Of a stretch of DNA of 64,000 nt, positions 22,756-34,200 are shown in pieces. The position numbers were made by a program, and so were the translations under genes. The stretch's first letter is position 1, and the number at the start of each line of letters is the position of its first letter. Origin of the DNA: Symsagittifera roscoffensis (Eukaryota > Xenacoelomorpha > Acoela > Convolutidae); contig NW_026971654.1 in NCBI RefSeq assembly GCF_963678635.1, positions 1-64,000 on the forward strand, in the 5' to 3' direction. The notes beneath the pieces are model-generated. The model was not told the DNA's origin and did not search any database. It saw nothing but the letters and a program-made list of their open reading frames with translations.

Positions 22756-22917
22756 AGCAGTAAAATTCAAAGCAAAAGCAGTAAATTCACCTATAATTTA
22801 TTTCCCCCGAGTAGTAAATTTAGATACGATGAAAATTTATAATTTTAAAATTTCCTAAAGTAGTAAAATTCAATTTCTAAGCAGTAAAATTTATAAAAGA
22901 AGTGAGCAGTACTATTT
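22756..22917 (+). repeat. Cluster of six AG(C/T)AGTAAA(A)TT motifs
   Basis: Copies lie at 22756-22768, 22777-22788, 22810-22820, 22859-22871, 22880-22892 and a variant at 22905-22917, all in the same orientation with spacings of 21-49 bp. Such spaced repeats of a fixed word suggest a protein-binding array; the gypsy insulator is a known precedent for binding-site clusters inside a retroelement. The word here differs from that one, and no factor is proposed. Confidence 0.6.
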
Positions 22918-24216
22918 TTTTCTATCATTTCATTTTCTCGCACAAGATTTCTATCCAAAATCGCACAGCTCGCCCACGAAGAACTGTTTAAAATAATGAT
23001 TTTCACTTTTCAGTTTTCACTAACAATAACTCAAACAAGAGATAAAAAAATTCCAACTTTTCTTCAACCCGGTTGGAAAGGAATTATCTTTTAGCCTTAA
23101 CTGACCAACGCAGTTTACTAAACACCATAAACCATAAACTAACAGCACGACTAAGAAAAGAAAACCTACGGTACCTAAACCGGATTAAACCAGCTAAAAT
23201 CTGGATAATTTATTCTTTTGAAGACTATAATAAAGTCTAAAAAAGAAATAATAAGACACCAAAAAATCGCAAGACAAACCCAAACCAAAAACGATTTGAT
23301 TTTTGAAAGAAGGACACCACCAAATAACATAAGAAAAACCAGAACATAAACTGTTAACACAAAGCAGGACCTCTCAAAGAAACAGCTGATATCATACTCC
23401 CACTCCTGGCCTAACCCACCAGAGAGGAAGTCCTGAGCATGCTCTACAGCCGGCCTAACCCACCGTGCTACACCCACGCTTTGTGATCGCACTTTGTTTT
23501 TAATAAGAGCTACTCAAGGGTAAGTAACTCTTCAAAATGGCTGAACTAAAACAAAAACGCTTTTGCGAAATTAACTAAATAATACCATAAATAAAAAACT
23601 AAATTAACCAAATTTTATAAAAATGTAAATCATATAATGCAGTATATAGATCATACACGACTACAAAGACGAACATCCAAAGACTAGATGACCCCCTCAC
23701 ACTCGACCTAAAGAATGGCTAAACACAACCCACATGCCGCTCACATCCACGACTTAAAGGTTTTAAAGTACGACTTGACTTCGCAGAAAAGACTTCATTG
23801 AATCAGACCAATGACCACCCCGATGCTCAAGTATACGTACAGATCCGAAGTACAAGGCATTCCCTCCAAACACAAACTTCACGCCTTTCCCATATGAGAG
23901 TGATACTCAATCAGTTCTCCACAAAGGCAGAACAAGCAGTCATAGCAAACCATTTGGAAATCAGATTGATTTCGCTGGGGATCACAGTCGTTGTCGAATG
24001 ACAAGCTAACAACTTCCTATCCATGAATCCAGCATCTTTGAATGTTCTTCTTCAGGAGGAACTCTGTCGACGACTCTAGTTTCCCAGAGCCCTCTTCTCC
24101 AAGGAACAAGAATAAGAAAATGAAGTTCGCCAAACACCAACGATCATCATCCATCCATCAATTACAGACAGAAAGACAAAAACTAAAAACTCTGTTTTTT
24201 ATATTTACTGGGTTCC
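22918..24216 (+). other. 3' non-coding region of the LTR element
   Basis: About 1.3 kb with only short frames (67 codons at 23798-24001 and 62 codons at 24042-24230) that show no motif. A word GGCCTAACCCACC occurs twice (about 23408 and 23454). No long polypurine tract is obvious; the best candidate is the short GGATGGG just before the 3' LTR at 24244-24250. Confidence 0.5.
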
Positions 24217-24241
24217 AAAATATAGTTTAGATCAGGTTCCA
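24217..24241 (-). repeat. Inverted copy of the LTR terminus
   Basis: These 25 bases are the exact reverse complement of the first 25 bases of the 5' LTR (5032-5056). Nine bases later the 3' LTR begins with the same sequence in direct orientation but with two differences, so a hairpin with a 9-base loop can form. Confidence 0.9.
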
Positions 24242-24250
24242 CTGGATGGG

Positions 24251-24611
24251 TGGAACCTGATTTAAATTATATTTTATTATTGGTTAAAAATTGGACATTT
24301 TATCACAAGAAAATATTTAATATTAACCAATCATGATCCATCTAACTAACAACCCACTTACTTGTAATTTCAGCACCAGAGAGACTTGAATTTAACTTAG
24401 AAATTAGTTACCTCTCCAAGAGAACTTCAGCAATCGCAATAAGCCAGTATACTCTAGATCTATTGAGCCTAGCAGAGACTAGTCAAACACCCTGAGACTA
24501 GTAGATATAAGAGTAAGATTAGGATCGGTATTAGACTAAGAAGTTGCACGAATCTATCCGGCCGAAAATGAGATGTGACGAGCAGACGGTGTACCCTATC
24601 CGAAATAACTC
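24251..24611 (+). repeat. 3' LTR
   Basis: It starts TGGAACCTGATTTAAATTAT and aligns with the 5' LTR to about CCGAAATAACT at 24611. Differences are scattered, with a small cluster of changes near the end around 24570-24600. Confidence 0.85.
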
Positions 24612-25515
24612 TATGAACTAAGCCTAAAGCTTAACTCAATATTTGGTCTTCATAATTAACCTTGTAAAATCACTCGTTAGACCATAAAATCGATGCTCAA
24701 GGAAAAAGAGCCAAAGCAACGAATCATTTCTCAAGCTAAATTTTCATCAAAAATTTGAAAATAAAATAAACCGGCATGTCGATTTAAACGCTTGTTTTTG
24801 GTAATTTTTAGGGCCGGTTAGGTTTGATGGAATAACTATGTCGGATTTTTCCAAATAACTGATAATGTTTCCTTCCCCTTTTTTGAAATTCTTTGAGTCA
24901 GACTCGCTTGTCATAGCACATTGTTGATTCCTTCGTGAAAATAAAGATGACTGAAAAATCACATCTAAATGAAGCTCATGGCTTGTTTTAGAGTATTTTG
25001 CCATGCTATTTTTTGCTATTTCTTGGTATCTTTGAATTCTTCAGATTGTCAGTTTTTGCCCTAACTTTTTTATGACTAATAATAACGTTTATTAGATTAC
25101 AAAAAAAAGAAAACATCAAACTTACCTAAACTGAAGTTTTTCAAAATGCTTTTGATAATATCCACAAGAGAAAGTCTTCAGGCTACAAAATTTACAAAAT
25201 AAAAAAATGAACACACTTGGAACATAGATATTGTAATAAACTGAAGGCGGGATTTAGAGCAAATTAAGGCGGGAATGAATGCAAATTTCGGAAAATCCCA
25301 AATTCAAAAATTATCAGAAAACAAAGAATTCGGTTCAATCAGTTTGACTCATAGTTCTTAGAAAAAAAAAACATTTCTAAAAAAATTGAAATTTTTGGAT
25401 CACCGGGTTGAAGTTTGTGTAAAAACCATCGCTGTTTTGCTGAAAATTAGTAGTCGTCATTAAATTAAGCTCTGACTTAAACTGATCAGGTTTTAAAACT
25501 TGCCGAATCCTTGTC
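24612..25515. repeat. Duplicated flank segment plus unassigned sequence
   Basis: Bases about 24712-24967 match 4060-4202 in the same orientation, with an insert around 24760-24900. The rest (24968-25515) is AT-rich with no recognised feature. Confidence 0.55.
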
Positions 25516-25730
25516 GCTCTTTTCCAGTTCCCCCCTATTTCAAAATACAGAGTTTTATGTTTTTGTACGTGTTATTACGGCTAAATGCGTGATTTTATGT
25601 TGTAAATTATGAAGAACAAATCTGTTCATAATTGTCGATTTGTTCACCACGCCAAGTTTAATTGCATTATGACAACGTTAAATAGACTTTTCAGTATTGA
25701 ATTTGAAAGGGGGGAACTGGAAAAGAGCCC
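25516..25730 (-). mobile_element. Miniature TIR element (about 215 bp), copy 2
   Basis: It begins GCTCTTTTCCAGTTCCCCCC and ends with the complement (GGGGGGAACTGGAAAAGAGC). The interior matches 4704-4922 in the opposite orientation. This copy has better-paired ends than copy 1, so it is probably younger or less decayed. Confidence 0.85.
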
Positions 25731-26340
25731 TAAAAGTGAATCATTAATGGCTCTGCAGTATCAGTTCTGAAATAGCTTCAAGCCAGTTCCAAATCGGGGC
25801 TTTATTTTTGCAATTGGCGGTAAAGTATCTTGGAATCAATGCTGATTAAAACTAAACTCAGAAAACGTTTAAAAAATTGCCCCACGAACTTTAGGCTTCT
25901 CAACCAATGAGTCATATCTGCAGGATTGACACTTTCTTTACTTTGCAAGCTAACTTTTCATTTCCATACTTTCAATTAGGGTTGATTGTCAATACCTACA
26001 AAAAATTGAGCATCAGATCAGAATCAAAGTTTTTAGGGTTTCTTTGGTAAATTTTTTTCTCTCTCAATGATGGAAAATTTCTGATAAATCAATGAGGAGG
26101 TACCATTTCTCATTGAACAATGGTATCATTGGTTGATCGAAAAACTGAGAGAAAACATTCCTATCAGAACAAAATACAGACTTTCACTTTCTCCTTAGGT
26201 ATTTTTTGCGACTTGAACGACTTCTCGAAAATATGGTGCTAAACATCTCAAGTGTCTTGCATCATCTATAACTTGAAGAAGATCTCATCAAAATGACTAG
26301 ATTGAATACGAGAAACGCCTAGCAGATGACAGGAACACGT
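25731..26340. other. No gene seen
   Basis: AT-rich sequence up to the non-LTR element. The tail may hold a decayed upstream part of that element, but no endonuclease motif is recognisable. Confidence 0.4.
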
Positions 26341-26345
26341 TTGTT

Positions 26346-28190
26346 TTGTTTGAATGTTATAGATCTCTAAAAAAATCAACGCTACCATCAACCTTGCGCT
26401 TTCGCAGCGCGGAAGCCTCGACTAACTTCGAGAAAGCTGAGTTATTTGCCTTTTTCGCGAAAAACTATATCGAATATTCTCAACATCAAATAAACCATCA
26501 TTCTATATCAAATTGTCCAATTATAGATGAGTTTATTTTTGACGGGTCCTTGATTATGGAAATTTGTTCCAACCCAGATATTAAAGAAGCCAGTGGTCCG
26601 GAATACCTTCCACATTTCTTTTCCTCTAAATGGGCTAAAACAATCTGTCTTCCGCTATATCAGTTACTTTACAAAATTAGGCAATCTTCAACATATCCAG
26701 AAACGTGAAAGTATTCAAAACTTTCGCCAATACATAAAAAGGTAAGCAAAATTACAGTAGAGAACTATCGACCAGTCTCGTTAAAATCAGTTTCTTCAAA
26801 AATACATAAGCGATGTTTATTTTAACCGCTGTATGATTTTCGAAAACTTTTTTTTCAAAACTCAGTTTGATTTTTGAAAAAAAAAACGCTCCAGTTCACT
26901 TCAACTTTTAGTTTATTTAGATGAAGTTTTTTCAGACAGAGCTTTTGACAGAGAGAACCTTGGAATTTTGTCTCACAAACTTTCTGATTTTGGTGTCAGA
27001 GGGAAGCTATTAAACTTGTTAAGTTCTTATCTTAGAGGTCTCAAACAAGGTGTCAAAAATGGAAATTACGTGTCAAAATTAATTGTTGCAACCAGTGGAG
27101 TGCTCCAAGGGTCAAATCTTGCGCCTTTGTTGTTTTTACTATTCATCACTGACTTACCTTTACACTGTACCGTCAGCTCACCATTTTTATATGCAAATGA
27201 TGCAAAGTTGATTACCTTAAACTTACCTCAACAGTTTTTCCCGTAGAATTAGATGTCTTTTTTTAATTGGAGCGTAACGAACAAAACGCCTCTCAATGCC
27301 CTTGAGTGTTGCTTTCTAAGTTTCAGTTCGAAAAGTCAAAAAAATATTTATTTTCGATTACATTCCATTTACTAATTTCAAATTTCACAAAGACCTGGGT
27401 CTTTACAATACCGAGGACCATTTTTGGGATCTTCACATATCAGAAAGTACCAAAAAAATTAATTCTGCCTTCCTTGTAATAAAAAGGATTTTCCTAAATT
27501 TTCCATGAGCACACAATTGAACCTTTATAAAAAATAATTTTATATATTCTCACAAATTCGAGCTGGTGCTTCTACCCAAGTATCAAAAATACTCGTTTGT
27601 TGGAGTGAGTCGTTTGAAAAAAGAGTTTGTTATTGGATCACTGCTCATAAATCTATAAAAACGCCCTAATTAAACTGAAAATTTTACCAGTACCATATTA
27701 TCTTCAAATGCTAGATCTTTTTTACTTATGCAAATTAATAAATGGGTCCTACGATTTCGATTTTGCTGCTAAAGCGGTCAATTATTCACCCTTGGAAAAT
27801 CTTTTCAAAACAAGGTCTGCTTCTAACTTGTTTCAGGCACAACGCCCAAGCTATGTGAACAGAATTTCTGAAGCTATGTGAACAGAAGCTATGTGAACAG
27901 ATTTTCGGGTTTCATTCGACTCGTTTTGCAAAATTAGCACCAAGTTATGTTGACCTTACAGCTATTAGTTCTCTCAAGAAACGCCTTCTTCGATGGTTTT
28001 GGAATTATTTCACTATGTATTTTGATGAAGATTTTACCCGCATTTGGAAAATGCATTATGATTGTGTACAGGACAACAGCAGAAATTCAATGAGAAACAT
28101 ACCAAATTGAAAATCATATCAGAGGGCCGCTGAACCCTCACGGACTGTCCCGTGGAATTTTTATTAATAACAATAATAAAAAAAATCATA
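26346..28190 (+). mobile_element. Non-LTR retrotransposon (CR1/Jockey-like), 5'-truncated and decayed
   Basis: Frame 26346-26708 has the pre-RT block (SGPEYLPHFFSSKWAKTI). Then VENYRPVSLKSVSSKI follows near 26760-26805. Frame 26968-27246 has LLSSYLRGLKQGV, GVLQGSNLAPLLFLLFITDL and LYANDAKL. Beyond this, broken frames to about 28110 keep C-terminal blocks such as SYVDLTAISSLKKRLL. The 3' end is an AATAACAATAATAAA tail at about 28160-28185, as in many CR1/Jockey-type elements. Several frameshifts and stops are present and the catalytic motif is changed, so it is inactive. The exact clade is uncertain. Confidence 0.82.
27849..27904 (+). repeat. Short tandem triplication in the non-LTR element
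   Basis: AGCTATGTGAACAGA occurs three times, the last two directly adjacent. It is a local slippage duplication inside the decayed C-terminal region. Confidence 0.8.
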
Positions 28191-28499
28191 ATGGTTCATT
28201 GATATAGTTTTACATGAATTATCTAGGTGATGAAAACATAATATCAAGAGAAGAAACAAGGGTGGTTAAAACTGGACATCAGTTAAATTCGTAAAATGCA
28301 ATCTACCGCATGAGTTTTTTGGTATGTTCTGATCAGAAATTTGAGCAAAAGATGCGAAAAACTCAAAAACTGCACTTCGGTATCAACATTTTAATTGGTA
28401 TTTCTACCATTTTTTTCAATTCATTCGCTTCCTCTAAGTCTCCTGGTGTAATTGTATGAAAAATTTCAATGGTGAATTTGAAAGCAGCGTATTTTCCCG
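28191..28499. other. No gene seen
   Basis: AT-rich sequence after the non-LTR tail with nothing recognisable. Confidence 0.4.
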
Positions 28500-29430
28500 C
28501 ACTAACAAAAATGGTTTCATATCGATTTAATTTGATTTCAAATCGATTTTACATCGATCAAAATCGATTAACAAAGTGCGTTTTATGAACTCATTTGAAT
28601 TTTAAATCGATTTAAATCAATTTTCTTTGAAAATTTTAGATCAATTTTAGTGTCTCAAAAATCGATTTAAATCGATTTGTATGGATTTTCCGACTCACTT
28701 ATACACATCTGAAACTAACTCATATCCATCCAAATCAATCCTTCTTAAGAATTTTGGATTGGTTTAGGTGTCTAAAAAATCAGTTTAAATCAATTTGGAT
28801 AGATTTTCAGACTCATTAAAACCAAGATTTTTGCTAACACGGCAAAAAACATACTCTTCAGAAAAAAAATTGAAATATTCTATTCGTTTTTAAAACACAG
28901 ATGTTATAGAAATGATTAAATTGATAAAAGTAAATCGGGTTTTATGCAATGAATATATAGAAAATCATATAAATCGGAATATGGGCAAAATCTGGGTTAC
29001 CAACTAGAAAAGAGTCAGAACAAAGTATCTTTTGATTTTATTAAAGTGCAATTAAATCATAGAAAATTATAAATATAAGCCGCCAGATTTTGAGCAAAAT
29101 TTATTAAACGAACAAAAAAGGGTCATTATAGATCAGTTTTTTAACTCGAAATGTGCAAGGAAATCATAGAATTGTATTGATATTTTGGTCTTTTATTTTG
29201 GTCTTTTGTCTTTTTTATGCTACAATACGCCATGGCAAATGAAAAATGATAGGCAATGAACAAATGCAATAAAATTGTGAAACTGATGAAACTCGAATGA
29301 AAAAAATTGAGTTGTGTCGATTTGAATCAGTTTTAATCCCCTTAAAAAATTAAGACGGAAAAATGGATTGAAATTGATTTGAAATCGATTTGGATCAATT
29401 TTTGTAGCTGGGGTTTGTGCAGCAAAACCT
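28500..29430. repeat. Degenerate ATCGATTTAAATC-type low-complexity region
   Basis: Words such as ATCGATTTAAATCGA and AAATCGATTTNNATC recur many times between about 28518 and 28800 and again near 29320-29400, on both strands because the word is palindromic. There is no fixed period. It looks like diffuse simple-sequence DNA. Confidence 0.55.
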
Positions 29431-29920
29431 TAGTTGAAAAATCCTGAAAAAAGGAACCATTTACAGACAAAATGATTTATGAGTCGCAGAGAAGAATGGA
29501 AAGGAAAAAATTCAACTCAGCTTTGAATACTTGCTTTACCATGTGGAACTTTTGGTAATCACAATCGCTCTTTCAAGAGATAAATCAGTCTTCGTCATCG
29601 CTGATTTACGCTCTGATCAGCGTCATATTCACCTGAAGAAGTCTCAAACTTTGCAGGATCTTCTTTTTTCAAATGTTGATTATTGTAATTTCCAGAAGGA
29701 AAAAAGACCCGATAAACTTCATCTCCCTAACCAAAGCGCGAAATTTGCATAATTGTCGCTTGAATTACTCTGCGGAGCTGTTAATTCATTCCGACTCCCA
29801 TAATTGGGATATAAAATATCTGGAATAAAATGAGATTGAGAATGAAACGTTCCAGGGTTCTTTTGCGGAGATTTTTCTTAATCATTGTTCCATCACAATG
29901 TTATTGGATGAGATATTTAA
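29431..29920. other. No firm gene; one short open frame
   Basis: A 73-codon plus-strand frame at 29531-29752 has mixed charged residues but no motif. I do not support it as a gene. Confidence 0.3.
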
Positions 29921-29923
29921 AAC

Positions 29924-30532
29924 TCAACAATTGTATTTAGAAATTCGAATATCCTGCAAGCATTTTTGATACGTTCCGGCCAGAAAAAAGACAAAAAAAT
30001 TTTCAAACTCATACCTGCTTGTACAAATAGAAGACTTTGGAGTCGATATCTTTGATGGTATTTTCATTACGAGGCCAAAATGTGCACAGGATAGGCGCAC
30101 AATTTTCGATGGAGTACCCTTGTTGTCAGGTAGCCGATGGGCGGAATTTGACAGTCCGAGGCAGTAAACGTCCCAAGGTATAGTTATACCCACTGTTGGC
30201 AAGCTCGCGCCACGTTCCATGCAGAGGGAGAGGGAGTGGGTAGTGAAAATGGATACTTGATGAAAATGCAGAAGATAGTGACAAAACGTTCTAAAAAGCC
30301 AATATAATCCAATTAATTTCCGCCTTATTCTGCAAGCGAACGAAAATTGAAAATAGACAGGGAAGAGCAAATAATTTAGAGGACTCTCTAATTTCTGAAA
30401 TACATTGGGAATGTTTTCTGGAAAAAACACTACGGCTGCACATATTGTGCTGCTGAAGTTGAGTGTTTTAAAAAAAAAGTAGCTAGTTACTTCAGTTATC
30501 AAACTTAAATAGTGTGAGTTTTGTAACCACAT
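29924..30532 (-). other. Unexplained segment open in several frames
   Basis: The minus strand has a 202-codon frame, long for this AT-rich DNA. Its middle part (about 30020-30200) is richer in G and C. The plus strand is also open over 29967-30165 in a frame ending SGSRWAEFDSPRQ and a stop. An exon-like donor (AGCAG then GTATGAG on the minus strand) lies at about 30017-30024. I cannot tell which strand, if either, is coding. It could be an exon, a conserved repeat or a chance combination. Confidence 0.3.
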
Positions 30533-31224
30533 TGCCTAATTATTCCATTAACATTTAGTTTTTAGTTGTTGTTTGAAACTGATTGTTAACAACCGGCAAG
30601 TGACACTCTGGTAAAGATCTCTTGAAACTTTTATCACCCTGAATGTATAATCAAACCAATGAATCACGAACACAAACTGTGACATCATTACAACTGGACG
30701 AATTAAACAAGACTGCTCTTACCGGAATTTGACTCGAAAATACCACCAGCACCCAAACACTAAAGTATTTAAAGTCGAATGGTTGAGAAAATGATGGAAG
30801 AGTTCATTAAAAAACACGAATAATAAAATCAGTTCGATTTCCAAAAACCCTGCAAACAATGCAATGTTAATAACACAATGAATCTGCGCCTGGTTACATG
30901 TTGTGAAAAGGAGTTTTCTTTTGTGGACGCATGCAACCTGGAAATTATAAAAAACACCGCTTGCTCGTAAAGAGGGCGCTATCTACCAGTTGTTAATTTG
31001 TCTTTACGGAATAATAAATGGTTACTCTACTAAATGACTGTACTGGTTACTGTTTTTAAAATGCATAGATGGTGTACCAAGAAACTGAAAAATTAGTCAG
31101 CCTAAAAACAGTTCTCAGTTTGCTGAAAAAGCAATTGTTTTGTAATGAGTTCTTCTCGCTTTTAAATTGCAGATAAAAGGCGTCCGTCGCCATTCCTATT
31201 TTTTGCATAGAGTCTTATTCTTTG
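30533..31224. other. No gene seen
   Basis: AT-rich intergenic sequence before the tandem array, with no repeat relation that I can see. Confidence 0.4.
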
Positions 31225-34200
31225 ATCAAAGGTTGACCAAACTTCTTACCATACAATTCCATACAGTTCCATAAGAACAGAAAATTGTATGAAATCCCTA
31301 TGATAAGCATTTTTCTATATATCAAAATAGTATGACAAGTATTTTTTCATAAAACAAAAAATTGATTTTTTTTTCTAAATTTATTTTCTAGAAAGCTTTG
31401 GTTTGTGTTTATATCCGAGGGCAAGTGAAAAAGACCTCGGTTTACTCAACGCATCGAAAATTGAACGGTGTTGCATTTATATGTATAGTAAACGACCTGA
31501 ATTGTCTTAGAGCCCTCTTTCATAAATGATATAACGAAATTAACCATATATAGACCATACAAAAAATAGGAGTTTACAGCATTTTTAAAAAAAGTTATTA
31601 GACTGAGAGGAAAAAAATTAACACTAGTATTTCTAGGACTTTGTTATTCACAAAAATTAATTTTAGCATGCAAAAACATTTTTTTGGAAAATGTTTGTTA
31701 CAGTACAAATTTCGATTTCCGGTTGAAAAAACAAACAAAAAATCTTTGGGACAGTTTCAAAGTTACACGCAACATTTTTTGTGTTGCCATTAAAAAATGC
31801 TAGTCATACAATTTCCATATGTGGGGGTTGTATGATTAACGTTTTATTCTCAAAAAAAAACTTTTTTTATCACCAGACTGTTTTATTATACTCAAAGCAG
31901 AAATTAGTTGATAATTTTCTTTCAACCATTTTTCGATTTTGTACGAACCTTGTAGCTCAAGCTTTTTTCTATTCACTTGATGTATGGAATTGTATGATAT
32001 GAATTTTCGGTATATGGGGGTCAATCTGGGATGACAATGAACAGAAAACGGCATATTGAAGCAGAAAATAATTTCGGGACAATCTAACTCGTCTACACTT
32101 TTCACCTCAATCAACAACCTATTATGGCTATCAAAAACTTGAAGAAAAAAAACGCAATTCAGATAGGGACTTTATAAATTATAAATAGAGAAATATTACA
32201 AAAATTTTTTTTTAGGAGAGATGAGAAAAGAAAAGAACAGTTTTGCAGTTCGACTTTCTTGGGTAGTTTGCTTATGATGCTAAGCTTTTTGCAAATTGAT
32301 GTTAACCTGCATCCAATTTGTAGCTAGTATACTGATATTTTAAAAACTAGCGGCTTCAGTTATAAAAAAAATATCTCAGTTTCGGAACCAGTTTTTGAAA
32401 TGTTCCTTTAACAAGAGATGTTTGTTGCCAAATCAGGATGCCGTTTTTCGGGTACGCACAATTACATGCCACTTTTTTTTTATCAATTGTCATAATGATC
32501 CCGGGTTGACCAATCTTCTCACCATACAATTCCATACAGTTCCATACGAACAGAAAATTGTATGAAGTCTTCATGATAAGCATTTTTTTTATATATCAAA
32601 ATAGTATGAGAAGTATTTTCCCATAAAGCAAAAAATTGCTTTTTTTTCTACATTTATTTTCTGGAAAACTTTGGTTTGCGTTTGTATCCGAAGGCAAGTG
32701 AAAAAGATCTTGGTTTACTCAAAGCATCGAAACTTGGACGGTCTTGCATTTACAATGTAAAGAAAACGACCTGAATTGTCTTAGAGCCCTCTTTCACAAA
32801 TGATATAACGAAAGTAACCATATATTTACCATACAAAAAATAGGAGTTTACAGCATTTTTAAAAAAAGTTATTAGACTGAGAGGAAAAAAATTAACACTA
32901 GTATTTCTAGGACTTTGTTATTCACAAAAATTAATTTTACCATGCAAAAACATTTTTTTGGAAAATGTTTGTTACAGTACAAATTTCGATTTCCGGTTGA
33001 AAAAACAAACAAAAAAATCTTTGGGACAGTTTCAAAGTTACACGCAACATTTTTTGTGTTGCCATTAAAAAATGCTAGTCATACAATTTCCATATGTGGG
33101 GGTTGTATGATTAACGTTTTATTCTCAAAAAAAAACTTTTTTTATCACCAGACAGTTTTATTATACTCAAAGCAGAAATTAGTTGATAATTTTCTTTCAA
33201 CCATTTTTCGATTTTGTACGAACCTTGTAGCTCAAGCTTTTTTCTTTTCACTTGATGTATGGAATTGCATGATATGAATTTTCGGTATATGGGGGTCAAT
33301 CTGGGATGACAATGAACAGAAAACGGCATATTGAAGCAGAAAATAATTTCGGGACAATCTAACTCGTCTACACTTTTCACCTCAATCAACAACCTATTAT
33401 GGCTATCAAAAACTTGAAGAAAAAAAACGCAATTCAGATAGGGACTTTATAAATTATAAATAGAGAAATATTACAAAAAATTTTTTTTTAGGAAAGATGA
33501 GAAAAGAAAAGAACAGTTTTGCAGTTCGACTTTCTTGGGTAGTTTGCTTATGATGCTAAGCTTTTTGCAAATTGATGTTAACCTGCATCCAATTTGTAGC
33601 TAGTCTACTGATATTTTAAAAACTAGCTGCTTCAGTTATAAAAAAAAATATCTCAGTTTCGGAACCAGTTTTTGATATGTTCCTTTAACAAGAGATGTTT
33701 GTTGCCAAATCAGGATGCCGTTTTTCGGGTACGCACAATTACATGCCACTTTTTTTTATCAATTGTCATAATGATCCCGGGTTGACCAATCTTCTCACCA
33801 TACAATTCCATACAGTTCCATGCGAACAGAAAATTGTATGAAGTCTTCATGATAAGCATTTTTTTTATATATCAAAATAGTATGAGAAGTATTTTCCCAT
33901 AAACCAAAAAATTGCTTTTTTTTTCTACATTTATTTTCTGGAAAACTTTGGTTTGCGTTTGTATCCGAAGGCAAGTGAAAAAGATCTCGGTTTCCTCAAA
34001 GCATCGAAACTTGGACGGTTTTGCATTTACAATGTAAAGAAAACGACCTGAATTGTCTTAGAGCCCTCTTTCACAAATGATATAACGAAAGTAACCATAT
34101 ATTTACCATACAAAAAATAAGAGTTTACATCATTCAAAAAAAATTATTAGACTGACAGGAAAAAAAACTAGTATATCCAGTACTTTGTTATTTGGACAAA

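Larger units (their letters stand above)
5032..24611 (+). mobile_element. Very long Ty3/gypsy-type LTR retroelement with envelope-like gene (decayed)
   Basis: Two LTRs of about 360 bp in direct orientation (5032-5394 and 24251-24611), roughly nine-tenths identical by eye, bound a unit of about 19.6 kb. Inside on the plus strand are, in order, gag, protease, RT, RNase H and integrase (gypsy order), then a Pro/Ser/Thr-rich ORF, an envelope-like glycoprotein and an ORF of unknown function. The internal plus strand is strongly rich in A and C, with G scarce. Errantivirus-type elements are usually 7-9 kb; the extra length lies mainly after integrase (14840-24250). The later Penelope insertion accounts for under 1 kb. 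Many frameshifts and stops show it is inactive. No convincing target-site duplication was found. Confidence 0.85.

Noticed and set aside
5032-24241. Maverick/Polinton-type DNA transposon, suggested by the 25-bp inverted termini and the length
   Set aside because: The genes are gag, protease, RT, RNase H and integrase in gypsy order with paired LTRs and a primer-binding site. No protein-primed DNA polymerase or packaging ATPase is seen.
31836-33392. Repeated 93-codon minus-strand frames (also near 35121-35333) as a conserved gene
   Set aside because: The frames span the end of the TIR element and its flank, and their similarity follows from recent tandem duplication of the DNA. Copy 5 changes residues and loses the frame.
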